In this document: one piece after another, positions 6,462 to 13,267 of the stretch
Layout: every line of letters starts with the position of its first letter
Position numbering within the stretch: position 1 is the stretch's first letter
NCBI GenBank assembly: GCA_018067115.1
Contig: JAGPVI010000373.1
Span: 1 to 13,267, forward strand
From: Bizionia sp.
GTDB taxonomy: Bacteria > Bacteroidota > Bacteroidia > Flavobacteriales > Flavobacteriaceae
Length of the DNA: 13,267 nucleotides
Direction of reading: 5' to 3'
Translations under genes and position numbers: made by a program
The notes under the pieces: generated by a model
The model's database searches: none
What the model was told of the DNA's origin: nothing
The model's input: the letters and a program-made list of their open reading frames with translations, nothing else

Positions 6462-6484
6462 TTTACGTACAAATGACGTACAAA
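6462..6484. repeat. Right arm-type repeat (ACGTACAAA pair)
   Basis: This is a 23-base perfect copy of 460–482, in the same orientation and 51 bases inside the right attachment core. It lacks the third inverted unit found on the left. Confidence 0.65.
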
Positions 6485-6498
6485 AAAAGGTCTTAAAT

Positions 6499-6537
6499 AA
6501 AAAAAAGCCTTGAAAATCAAACGATTAACAAAGCTTT
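6499..6537 (-). terminator. Element-supplied replacement terminator for tRNA-Leu
   Basis: On the minus strand AAAGCTTTG (complement of 6529–6537) pairs with CAAGGCTTT (complement of 6504–6512): nine pairs with one G·U and a 16-base loop. It is followed by a run of eight T (complement of 6499–6506). It starts four bases after the tRNA 3' end and lies in element DNA, replacing the native hairpin now at 275–307. Confidence 0.7.
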
Positions 6538-6559
6538 TAGTACTCGGGACGGGACTTGA
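6536..6559. repeat. attR: right 24-bp attachment core inside tRNA-Leu
   Basis: This is identical to 305–328. It covers the 3'-terminal 19 bases of the tRNA gene (half of the T arm and the acceptor 3' strand) and five bases beyond, so crossover anywhere in it leaves the tRNA sequence intact. Confidence 0.88.
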
Positions 6560-6624
6560 ACCCGTACGTCCTAATGGACATTGGATTTTAAGTCCAACGT
6601 GTCTACCAATTCCACCACCCGAGC
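6541..6624 (-). tRNA. tRNA-Leu (anticodon UAA)
   Basis: The 84-base minus-strand gene folds as a class II tRNA. The acceptor GCTCGGG pairs with CCCGAGT (the first pair G·U), with discriminator A at 6541. The anticodon arm is TTGGA-CTTAAAA-TCCAA with anticodon TAA; the long variable arm GTCC-ATTA-GGAC is typical of Leu; the T arm is ACGGG-TTCAAGT-CCCGT. CCA is not encoded. It reads UUA and UUG, the main Leu codons of an AT-rich genome, so it is probably essential. Its 3' end is the integration site of the element. It is transcribed after tRNA-Gly, 26 bases upstream. Confidence 0.95.
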
Positions 6625-6650
6625 GTGGAATATTTTCAAGAAAGTATCAG

Positions 6651-6722
6651 AGCGAAAGACGGGATTTGAACCCGCGACCCCCACCTTGGCAAGGTGATGC
6701 TCTACCCCTGAGCTACTTTCGC
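6651..6722 (-). tRNA. tRNA-Gly (anticodon GCC)
   Basis: The 72-base minus-strand cloverleaf has acceptor GCGAAAG/CTTTCGC, discriminator T at 6651, anticodon arm CACCT-TGCCA-AGGTG with GCC as anticodon, and T arm GCGGG-TTCAAAT-CCCGT. CCA is not encoded. It is first in a two-tRNA unit with tRNA-Leu. Confidence 0.95.
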
Positions 6723-6760
6723 AGTCTTTTAATGAACGAGCAATATCGCTATTGCGAGTG

Positions 6761-6790
6761 CAAATTTAGTACTTTTTTACAATTACCAAA
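6761..6790 (-). promoter_or_regulatory. Promoter of the tRNA-Gly–tRNA-Leu unit
   Basis: On the minus strand TTTG (6790–6787), an 18-base spacer and TAAATTTG (6768–6761) fit the Bacteroidetes TTTG / TAnnTTTG promoter. The start would fall near 6755, about 33 bases before tRNA-Gly. The leader contains a perfect hairpin GCAATA-GCGA-TATTGC with a GNRA-type loop (about 6741–6756). Confidence 0.65.
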
Positions 6791-6826
6791 GCTTTTTCTA
6801 AAAAAATTTTAAAAAACTTTTACTTT

Positions 6827-9433
6827 TTATTTTTTACTAATCAACATCCTCTTAATCTCGTTTAATTTCATCAAGGCCTCTACCGGTGTAAGTGTATCAA
6901 TATCAGTTAATAATATTTGTTGTTTGATATCTTCTAACAACGGATCGTCTAAATTGAAAAAACTGAGTTGCATTTCATCTTTTATCGTTTTTACTTTATT
7001 TGTGAGCTCCTCACTAGAATGCGACTTCTCTAATTTCTTTAAAATAGTATTTGCTCTATGTAAAACCTGCTGTGGCATTCCTGCTAATTTTGCCACGTGA
7101 ATACCAAAACTATGCTCACTACCACCTTCAACCAGTTTTCTTAAGAAAAGCACATTATCTTTTAACTCTTTTACTGAGACATTAAAATTCTTAATTCTAG
7201 CAAACGTTTCGGTCATTTCATTAAGCTCATGATAATGCGTAGCAAATAATGTTTTTGGGCGCGCCGGGTGCTCGTGTAAGTACTCACTAATGGCCCAAGC
7301 AATAGAAATACCATCGTAAGTGCTCGTACCACGACCAATTTCGTCTAGCAGCACCAAACTACGTTCACTAATATTATTCAAAATAGAAGCGGTCTCATTC
7401 ATTTCCACCATAAAGGTCGATTCTCCCATAGAAATATTATCGCTTGCACCTACTCTAGTAAATATTTTATCGACTAAACCTATTTTTGCTTCCTCTGCTG
7501 GCACGAAGCTTCCTATTTGCGCTAGCAATACAATAAGAGCTGTTTGTCTTAATATGGCCGATTTACCCGACATATTTGGCCCGGTAATCATAATAATTTG
7601 TTGTGTTTCGCGATCTAGAAACACATCGTTAGAAATATACGCTTCCCCAATTGGCAACTGCTTTTCTATTACAGGATGCCTTCCTTTTGTAATTTGTAAA
7701 TCTTGGGTATCGTTTATAATAGGGTATGAGTAGTTATTATCTTTTGCTAATTGCGCAAAGCCGCATAAACAATCTAACTGCCCAATTAAATAGGCATTTT
7801 GTTGTACGGGTTTTATATATTGACTCATCCACGCGACTAAATCGGAAAACAATCTCTGCTCGATCGCTAAAATACGTTCCTCGGCGCCTAGAATTTTAGA
7901 TTCGTATTCTTTTAATTCTTCAGTAATATAACGCTCAGCATTAACCAAAGTTTGCTTACGTATCCATTCTGGCGGCACTTTATCTTTATGTGTATTTCTT
8001 ACTTCTATATAATACCCAAATACGTTATTGGCTGCTATTTTAAGTGATGTGATTCCGGTACGTTCACTTTCACGCTTCAGCATACCGTCTAGATACTCTT
8101 TTCCAGATGTTGATAGTGCACGAAGCTCGTCTAATTCTGCCGAAAACCCTTCAGCAATCGAGCTTCCTTTTAATACGTTTACCGGCGCTTCTTCATTTAA
8201 AGTCTCTTTAATTTTATGGCGTAACACATCGCAACCTTGTAAATTATCACCTATAATTTTTAGGGACTCATTGTCGCAAGCCGCTGCTAATGTTTTTATG
8301 GGCACAATCGCTTCTAAAGAATTTTTAAGCTGAATAACCTCTCGCGGATTTACTTTTTCTGTAGCCACTTTAGAAATTAAACGCTCAATATCTCCTATAT
8401 GCTTAATATGGTTTTGAATCTTTTGGTGCTCGCTTTTATTTTTCTTTAAAAACGAAACGACTTCATGCCGTTGTTTAATTTTTGTTACATTCTTTAATGG
8501 TAAAGCTAACCAACGTTTTAACAAACGGCCACCCATTGGCGAAATCGTTTTATCAATGACATTTAAAAGGGTAACTGCATTATTATTGTTAGAATTATAC
8601 AATTCTAGATTACGAATAGTAAAACGATCCATCCACACATATTCATCTTCGGCAATACGAGAAATTGCTGCAATATGCTCTAATTTACTATGTCGCGTTT
8701 CACCTAAATAATGTAGAATAGAGCCAGAGGCAATAATTCCTTCGTTTAAATCTTCTACTCCAAACCCTTTTAAAGATTTTGTGTTGAAATGTTTTAGTAA
8801 AGTTTCATTGGCGTAATCGAATTGATAAATCCAATCCTCCAAATTAAAGGTGTGAAAATCTTTCCCGAAGACCTCATTAAAGTGAAGACGCTTTTGTTTG
8901 GACACTAAAACTTCACTAGGCCCAAAATTTTGAAGCAATTTATCTATATATTCTTGATCGCCTTGAGCGGTTAAAAACTCTCCGGTTGAAATATCTAAGA
9001 AAGCAACACCAATAGCGTGCTTACCAAAGTACACAGAACATAAAAAGTTATTGGTTTTAGACTGTAAAACTTCATCATTTAAAGCCACACCGGGAGTTAC
9101 CAATTCGGTCACCCCCCGTTTTACAATGTTTTTGGTTTGCTTTGGGTCTTCCAATTGGTCACAAATAGCGACACGCTCCCCTGCTTTTACTAATTTTGGT
9201 AAATAGGTATTTAGCGAATGGTGCGGAAATCCTGCCAATTCAATTTCACTTTCGCTTCCTGCGCCTCGCTTAGTAAGTATTATACCTAGAATTCCAGCCG
9301 TTTTAATAGCATCTGCCCCAAAGGTTTCATAAAAATCACCAACTCGAAATAATAATAAGGCATCAGGGTATTTTGCTTTTATAGCATTATACTGTTGCAT
9401 TAAAGGTGTTACTTTTTTAGTCTTTTTTGCCAA
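6827..9433 (-). CDS. mutS: DNA mismatch repair protein MutS
   Basis: MutS recognises mismatches and small loops and recruits MutL. From the chosen start (868 aa) the order is: mismatch-binding domain with the Phe-x-Glu motif GDFYETF (F34, E36); connector; core and clamp; ATPase with Walker A GPNMSGKS (618–625), DEIGRGTS (D697, E698) and THYHEL (H733). Near the C-terminus QLSFF (822–826) resembles a sliding-clamp binding motif. I chose a TTG start at 9433, giving MAKKTKKVTPLMQQY, the usual flavobacterial N-terminus. An ATG at 9538 would add 35 hydrophobic residues atypical of the family and leave only 44 bp to the divergent methyltransferase gene. No motif is damaged. Its stop is about 105 bases upstream of tRNA-Gly, which has its own promoter. 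Confidence 0.96.
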   Translation of the reverse strand: MAKKTKKVTPLMQQYNAIKAKYPDALLLFRVGDFYETFGADAIKTAGILGIILTKRGAGSESEIELAGFPHHSLNTYLPKLVKAGERVAICDQLEDPKQTKNIVKRGVTELVTPGVALNDEVLQSKTNNFLCSVYFGKHAIGVAFLDISTGEFLTAQGDQEYIDKLLQNFGPSEVLVSKQKRLHFNEVFGKDFHTFNLEDWIYQFDYANETLLKHFNTKSLKGFGVEDLNEGIIASGSILHYLGETRHSKLEHIAAISRIAEDEYVWMDRFTIRNLELYNSNNNNAVTLLNVIDKTISPMGGRLLKRWLALPLKNVTKIKQRHEVVSFLKKNKSEHQKIQNHIKHIGDIERLISKVATEKVNPREVIQLKNSLEAIVPIKTLAAACDNESLKIIGDNLQGCDVLRHKIKETLNEEAPVNVLKGSSIAEGFSAELDELRALSTSGKEYLDGMLKRESERTGITSLKIAANNVFGYYIEVRNTHKDKVPPEWIRKQTLVNAERYITEELKEYESKILGAEERILAIEQRLFSDLVAWMSQYIKPVQQNAYLIGQLDCLCGFAQLAKDNNYSYPIINDTQDLQITKGRHPVIEKQLPIGEAYISNDVFLDRETQQIIMITGPNMSGKSAILRQTALIVLLAQIGSFVPAEEAKIGLVDKIFTRVGASDNISMGESTFMVEMNETASILNNISERSLVLLDEIGRGTSTYDGISIAWAISEYLHEHPARPKTLFATHYHELNEMTETFARIKNFNVSVKELKDNVLFLRKLVEGGSEHSFGIHVAKLAGMPQQVLHRANTILKKLEKSHSSEELTNKVKTIKDEMQLSFFNLDDPLLEDIKQQILLTDIDTLTPVEALMKLNEIKRMLISKK

Positions 9434-9582
9434 TGGAATAGTGTTTTTAAGTAAGTTTGCTAATGTAACTAAATATTGATTTTTTTTGAAGTCAATTGCT
9501 GGCAAGTTATTTATAATTATCCACAAACCAAAAGACATAAACTACTGCGAGATATTGCGTGGTAATTTAGAATTAGAAACGC

Positions 9583-10116
9583 ATGCGAAAATTAAAAAAT
9601 AGTGAATTAGACCGCTTAACGGTAACCGATTTTAAAACGGCGACTAAAACACCACTTATAATTATATTAGACAATATACGTAGCCTTAATAATATTGGAT
9701 CTGTATTTAGAACTAGCGATGCTTTTTTAATTGAAAAAGTCTACCTCTGTGGTATTACAGCAACCCCGCCGCATAAAGACATCCATAAAACAGCTTTAGG
9801 AAGCACCGATACTGTTGCATGGGAACATGTAAAAGACACTTTGGAATTAGTAGAAAAACTAAAAAAAGAAAATATAACAATCTGTAGTATTGAGCAAGCC
9901 GAACACGCGACAATGCTAGATGCCTTTTCACCGGAAGCAAATAAAAAATACGCTTTAGTTTTTGGTAACGAGGTAAAAGGTGTGGCGCAAAACGTAGTAA
10001 ATGCCAGCGATTATATTATCGAAATTCCCCAATTTGGCACAAAACACTCTTTAAACATCTCTGTTAGTTGTGGTGTTGTGGTTTGGGATGTATTTAGTAA
10101 ACTGAGAGCGCTATAA
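9583..10116 (+). CDS. SpoU/TrmH-family RNA 2'-O-methyltransferase
   Basis: At 177 aa this is a compact SPOUT enzyme, nearly all catalytic domain. It transfers a methyl group from S-adenosylmethionine to a ribose 2'-OH of tRNA or rRNA; the target cannot be told from sequence. The three SpoU motifs are present: motif 1 NNIGSVFRTSDAF (N37, R43); motif 2 ALVFGNEVKGV (124–134); motif 3 IPQFGTKHSLNISVSCGVV (148–166, including S156, N158 and S160), which forms the trefoil knot that holds the cofactor. There is no N-terminal L30-like substrate-binding domain as in RlmB. It is divergent from mutS and ends three bases before the FolK-dNK stop, tail to tail with no terminator between. Confidence is high for family and low for substrate. 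Confidence 0.92.
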   Translation: MRKLKNSELDRLTVTDFKTATKTPLIIILDNIRSLNNIGSVFRTSDAFLIEKVYLCGITATPPHKDIHKTALGSTDTVAWEHVKDTLELVEKLKKENITICSIEQAEHATMLDAFSPEANKKYALVFGNEVKGVAQNVVNASDYIIEIPQFGTKHSLNISVSCGVVVWDVFSKLRAL

Positions 10117-10119
10117 TTA

Positions 10120-11253
10120 CTAACTTTCACAAATCGCATCCAATATATACAAATAATCTTCGCGGTTCTTTATAAAATCACGATCTGAAATATCAATAAT
10201 TTTCACGTTTAATTCCGTTTGGTTTTTTAAGAATTCTAAATAGCCAGCGTTTATTTTTTCTAAATAATCGTCCTTAATATTCTGCTCGTAATTTCGACCA
10301 CGTTTTTTTATGTTCTCTTTCAAGCGTTCTGTATTTTGGTACAAATAAACATACAGCTCTGGCTTCGCAATATCCTTATACATTAAGTAGAAGAGTTTTC
10401 GGTATAATTTAAACTCTTCTTCAGGCAGCGTGATTTTAGAAAAAATAAGTGATTTATAAATATCGTAATCGCTAACAATAAAATCTTTAAACAAATCGAG
10501 TTGCGAAAGATCGTCGGAAATTTGCTGATAACGATCGGCAAGAAAAGACATTTCTAAAGTAAAAGCATAACGTTGCGCATCTTGATAGAATTTTGGTAAA
10601 AACGGATTGTCGGCAAAACGCTCTAAAATAATTTTTGCATTATAATCGTTAGCAATCATTGTGGTTAAACTCGTTTTCCCGGCACCAATATTACCTTCAA
10701 TCGCGATGTAATTGTAATTAGAAAACTGATGTTTTTTACTGGGGTTTTTCAACCAAATATTAATCGCCTCCAATTTGCTGTCGTCTGGACATTCATCCAA
10801 TAATGCCGACACCTCTTTATCAAGTACAGGATGCATTATTCCCGAGGCGATTGTTGCCAAAGGTTCTAATACGAAACGTCTGTTTTGCAATTCTGGATGC
10901 GGCACTTTTAGCGTACTTGTATCTATGACACTGTCTTCAATAAATAAGATATCTAAATCAATAACTCGCGATTCATACCCTATTTTTTTAGATCTAGTAC
11001 GGCCTATTTTTATTTCAATTTGCAATAATTCCTGAAGAATTTTATTCGGTTTTAAAGCAGTTTCCACTAGTAAACACGCATTATAAAACACATCACCCTC
11101 AAAACCCAATGCAGGTGTTTCGAATACTTTAGATATGGATTTTACAACGCCAATTCTTTTGTATATAGCATCGATGGCGTTTTGCAAATGTTTTAATTTG
11201 TCGCCTTTATTACTACCTATAGATAGATAAACTTTTTTTTGTGGTTGAAGCAT
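10120..11253 (-). CDS. folK: Bifunctional FolK (HPPK)–deoxynucleoside kinase fusion
   Basis: Two enzymes are joined in 377 aa. Residues ~6–158 are 6-hydroxymethyl-7,8-dihydropterin pyrophosphokinase (folate synthesis): YLSIGSNKGDKLKHL, RTRSKKIGYESRVIDLDILF with metal-binding D99 and D101, and VPHPELQNRRFVLEPL. After a linker (~160–180), residues ~182–377 are a deoxynucleoside kinase: P-loop GNIGAGKTS (187–195), ERFADNPFLPKFY (from 211), a DYDIYKS segment (262–268) in the place of the usual DRS-type motif, and lid KKRGRNYEQ (316–324). This half phosphorylates deoxynucleosides for dNTP salvage. The fusion is a known arrangement in Flavobacteriia. I start at ATG 11253; a TTG four codons upstream (11265) is possible. 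A -7-like TATTTTTG lies at 11270–11263 on this strand, which would give a very short leader. Confidence 0.93.
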   Translation of the reverse strand: MLQPQKKVYLSIGSNKGDKLKHLQNAIDAIYKRIGVVKSISKVFETPALGFEGDVFYNACLLVETALKPNKILQELLQIEIKIGRTRSKKIGYESRVIDLDILFIEDSVIDTSTLKVPHPELQNRRFVLEPLATIASGIMHPVLDKEVSALLDECPDDSKLEAINIWLKNPSKKHQFSNYNYIAIEGNIGAGKTSLTTMIANDYNAKIILERFADNPFLPKFYQDAQRYAFTLEMSFLADRYQQISDDLSQLDLFKDFIVSDYDIYKSLIFSKITLPEEEFKLYRKLFYLMYKDIAKPELYVYLYQNTERLKENIKKRGRNYEQNIKDDYLEKINAGYLEFLKNQTELNVKIIDISDRDFIKNREDYLYILDAICES

Positions 11254-11323
11254 AAGTATTGGCAAAAATAGTTAAAAGTAAATCGTTTCGTTTTAATTTT
11301 TCGTCTCTATTTATTCACAACTT

Positions 11324-11331
11324 TAATTTTG
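11324..11331 (+). promoter_or_regulatory. Possible -7 box for the transporter gene
   Basis: TAATTTTG matches TAnnTTTG, but no clear TTG -33 box is at the right distance, and the implied leader of about 105 bases is long. The call rests on one box only. Confidence 0.3.
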
Positions 11332-11443
11332 AAACATACGAGATAGACTTACCCCTCAATACCATTCAATTTAAATTCTCTAACACACTAAAAATTCTAC
11401 AATTATACCTTTAAGTTGTACATTCGTGCTCTTATTTAGTAAA

Positions 11444-12148
11444 ATGACCTTAAAAGACACCTTTGCCGCACAGCGTATCTATTTATTTTTAGGCGCAATA
11501 TTTATCACTTCTCTAGTAGTTTCTAATTTAATTTTTCAGAAGTTTTTCTATTGGTATCCGCTTAATATTGAGATTTTTGGATTTAATTTATTCGAAATAT
11601 CGGTAGGCGTACTCCCTTACCCTATTACATTTTTAATCACCGATTTGGTAAGTGAAATTTATGGTAAAAAACGTGCCAATCACATTGTGATTGCTGGTAT
11701 TTTCTCCTCTTTATTTTCTTTACTTATTATTTATATAGCCGACAGCGTCCCTGCTATTATTGACTCTCCGGTTAACGATGCAATATTTAGTAAGGTTTTT
11801 GGCAACTCGGTTATTGCTGTTTTTGCAAGTATGACGGCTTATTTATTGGCTCAATTTATAGACATACAAATGTTTCATTTTTGGAAGCGACTTACCAAAG
11901 GGAGACACTTATGGTTGCGAAATAATTTTTCAACTTGGTTTTCGCAGTTTATCGACACCTTTGCCGTAATCTTTTTTTTGTGTCTTTTCGATATTTTACA
12001 ATGGAGTAGTTTTAAAGGTTTATTACTTAGTGGCTTTTTATTTAAAGTTTTCATAGCTGCCTTAGACACGCCTTTTTTATACCTTGGCGTTTATCTGTTT
12101 AGAAAGCGTTTCAATTTAAAAATAAACGAAGAGTTAGCTCTATTATAA
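11444..12148 (+). CDS. yhhQ: Queuosine precursor transporter (YhhQ/QPTR family)
   Basis: This 234-aa integral membrane protein has about six hydrophobic segments (roughly 12–33, 47–68, 80–100, 118–142, 165–187 and 191–220). Family hallmarks are visible: FLITDLVSEIYGKKRA (63–78), RNNFSTWFSQFIDTFAVIFF (159–178) and a C-terminal KVFIAALDTPFLYLGVYLFR (201–220). Family members import queuosine precursors such as preQ0 and preQ1 for tRNA modification; that substrate comes from the family, not from this sequence. The ATG at 11444 is preferred; a GTG at 11426 would add six residues. It stands alone between the divergent FolK-dNK gene and the AsmA gene. Confidence 0.9.
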   Translation: MTLKDTFAAQRIYLFLGAIFITSLVVSNLIFQKFFYWYPLNIEIFGFNLFEISVGVLPYPITFLITDLVSEIYGKKRANHIVIAGIFSSLFSLLIIYIADSVPAIIDSPVNDAIFSKVFGNSVIAVFASMTAYLLAQFIDIQMFHFWKRLTKGRHLWLRNNFSTWFSQFIDTFAVIFFLCLFDILQWSSFKGLLLSGFLFKVFIAALDTPFLYLGVYLFRKRFNLKINEELALL

Positions 12149-12229
12149 ATTTATCTTAAAATAAGGACTTCTCAGGTCTTTATATTTCATTTTTGCGTAT
12201 ATTTTCAACATAACAACCATAATCTATCA

Positions 12230-13267
12230 ATGAAAAAAATATTAAAAATAACAGGAATTACCTTACTTATAATAGTCTTGATTTTAGTGGCGGCACCGTT
12301 TGTGTTTCAGTCTCAAATAAAAGATATGGCTCGCAATTTTATAAACAATAGCGTTAATGCAAAAGTAGAATTTGCAGATGTAAGCTTGAGTTTCTTTAGC
12401 AGTTTTCCACAAGCTAATGTTACTGTAGACGATTTAGTTATTACGAACCTTGATCCTTTTGAAGGTGAAACACTAGCATCGGTTAAAAGTTTCTCTTTTG
12501 ATATGTCTGTAAAAGAACTTTTTAAAAAAGCAGCCGATGGCCCTATTAAAATAAATGCCATTCATATAAATGAAGCATTACTAACATTAAAAACAAACAC
12601 GTATGGTGATGTAAATTGGGATATTGCAAAAGAGACTGATTCTTCTGCATCACAACCTGAAGATTCTAAAAATAATTTTACGCTAGATATTGAATCTTAT
12701 GGTATTAAAAATAGTGCATTAACGTATTTAGACGAACAATCTAACATTAAAATGTACATTACCGAACTTAACCATACCGGTAAAGGAACTTTTTCTGAAA
12801 CTATTTCTGAATTAGACACAGACACCGAAGCGAACGTAACGTTTAGTATGGACAGCACAGAATACCTTAGTAATAACAAAGTTAAATTAGAAGCTTTAAT
12901 TGACTTAGATTTAGAAAATAGCAAGTACACCTTTAAAGAGAACAAAGCTTTAATTAATAACTTACCAATAGAATTTCAAGGGTACGTACAACTTATAGAA
13001 AACGGCCAAGAGATAGATATAACCTTCGAAAACCCAGGCTCTACCTTTAAAGACTTCTTAGCTGTTATACCAGAAACATATTCTAAAAACATTAGTACTG
13101 TTGAAACCACAGGAAACTTTAAAATTAACGGAAAGATAAAAGGTCAAGTTACCGAAACGACCATACCAACATTAGACATTAAAATAGTTTCTAATAACGC
13201 GTCGTTTAAATATCCAGACCTTCCAAAACGCGTAGAGAATATTAGCATCGATGCTTCTATATTAAAC
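12230..13267 (+). CDS. AsmA-family envelope protein, N-terminal part (runs off the window)
   Basis: The ATG at 12230 opens a frame of 346 codons that is still open at the last base. Residues 1–27 are a lysine-initiated membrane anchor (MKKILKITGITLLIIVLILV), followed by the AsmA pattern: a short membrane-proximal helix (QSQIKDMARNFINNSVNAKV), then FADVSLSFFSSFPQANVTVD with the usual aromatic/Pro turn, then long alternating beta strands. Full-length family members are much longer, so well over half is probably missing. AsmA-like proteins are inner-membrane-anchored periplasmic proteins implicated in lipid transport and outer-membrane homeostasis. The 81-base gap after yhhQ contains no convincing terminator, so some read-through is possible. 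Confidence 0.85.
   Translation, partial: MKKILKITGITLLIIVLILVAAPFVFQSQIKDMARNFINNSVNAKVEFADVSLSFFSSFPQANVTVDDLVITNLDPFEGETLASVKSFSFDMSVKELFKKAADGPIKINAIHINEALLTLKTNTYGDVNWDIAKETDSSASQPEDSKNNFTLDIESYGIKNSALTYLDEQSNIKMYITELNHTGKGTFSETISELDTDTEANVTFSMDSTEYLSNNKVKLEALIDLDLENSKYTFKENKALINNLPIEFQGYVQLIENGQEIDITFENPGSTFKDFLAVIPETYSKNISTVETTGNFKINGKIKGQVTETTIPTLDIKIVSNNASFKYPDLPKRVENISIDASILN

Larger units (their letters stand above)
5965..6535. other. Gene-free right end of the element with A/C-only repeats and arm sites
   Basis: No open frame of credible length is present. It holds a small inverted repeat CTATCAA/TTGATAG (6028–6034 and 6045–6051); a relatively GC-rich part at ~6095–6225 with a weak hairpin ATAAG/CTTAT (near 6187–6203); the A/C-biased repeat tract (6251–6320); inverted TTGCCACT/AGTGGCAA (6240–6247 and 6390–6397); the right ACGTACAAA repeats (6462–6484); and the substitute tRNA terminator (6499–6537). 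A DNA-level role such as origin, transfer site or recombination arm is more likely than a gene. Confidence 0.55.
305..6559 (+). mobile_element. Integrative element in the 3' end of tRNA-Leu(UAA)
   Basis: A 24-bp perfect direct repeat (305–328 and 6536–6559) bounds about 6.2 kb. The right copy is the last 19 bases of the tRNA-Leu gene plus five downstream bases; the left copy is an isolated tRNA 3' fragment. A complete tyrosine integrase lies 205 bp inside the left repeat. The interior has all genes on one strand: integrase, unknown 301-aa protein, HTH/excisionase-like protein, SF3-type helicase, unknown 220-aa protein and two microproteins. Further tandem ACGTACAAA repeats lie just inside both ends. 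No relaxase, conjugation, capsid or terminase gene is visible, so it is not self-sufficient for transfer by any route recognised here. Candidates are a helper-dependent satellite, an integrative mobilizable element, or a small plasmid-like integrating replicon. Confidence 0.88.

Noticed and set aside
6510..6812. 100-codon open frame on the + strand
   Set aside because: It runs antisense through both tRNA genes and the tRNA promoter; its sequence is explained by them.
7320..8333. Two + strand frames (137 and 101 codons) inside mutS
   Set aside because: Both lie wholly antisense to conserved MutS sequence.
12163..12181. Hairpin AAGGAC/GTCTTT after the transporter gene
   Set aside because: It has six pairs with one G·U and no real T-run; too weak to call a terminator.
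1..13267. CRISPR array, IS element or riboswitch
   Set aside because: No regularly spaced repeat array, no transposase frame with terminal inverted repeats and no recognisable riboswitch core were found on reading both strands.

Overview
The window looks like a chromosome segment of a low-GC marine-type member of the Flavobacteriia (Bacteroidetes). The evidence is a typical flavobacterial MutS, a FolK–deoxynucleoside kinase fusion, a Bacteroidetes-type tyrosine integrase, and TAnnTTTG-type promoter elements with few Shine-Dalgarno sequences. The genus cannot be read from the sequence with confidence.

The left part (about 305–6559) is a small integrative element inserted into the 3' end of a tRNA-Leu(UAA) gene. 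A 24-bp direct repeat bounds it: 305–328 at the far end and 6536–6559 inside the intact tRNA. Within it, all genes lie on the + strand: a tyrosine integrase (534–1901) with a complete catalytic set; an unknown 301-aa protein four bases downstream; an excisionase-type helix-turn-helix protein (2918–3187) abutting a 480-aa SF3/D5-like replicative helicase (3188–4630) with an aberrant P-loop; a repeat-bearing non-coding stretch that may be a replication origin (4631–4936); an unknown 220-aa protein; and two microproteins of 48 and 47 aa, closed by a strong terminator (5931–5964). A further ~570 bp of non-coding DNA with A/C-only iterated repeats leads to the right end. Matching tandem ACGTACAAA repeats sit just inside both ends and overlap the integrase promoter, so they are good candidates for recombinase or excisionase arm sites. 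No conjugation, capsid or packaging gene is visible. The element therefore looks like a small replicating island or satellite, or a mobilizable element relying on a helper.

The insertion separated tRNA-Leu from its own terminator, which remains at 275–307. The element carries a substitute hairpin terminator at 6499–6537, so expression of the essential tRNA should be preserved.

The right part (6541–13267) is ordinary chromosome: tRNA-Leu(UAA) and tRNA-Gly(GCC) in one minus-strand unit with a good flavobacterial promoter; mutS (minus); a divergent SpoU/TrmH-family RNA methyltransferase (plus); a bifunctional FolK–dNK (minus, convergent with the methyltransferase); a YhhQ-type queuosine-precursor transporter (plus); and the first 346 codons of an AsmA-family envelope protein that runs off the end. 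At the extreme left is the C-terminus of an unknown host gene with a perfect-stem terminator.
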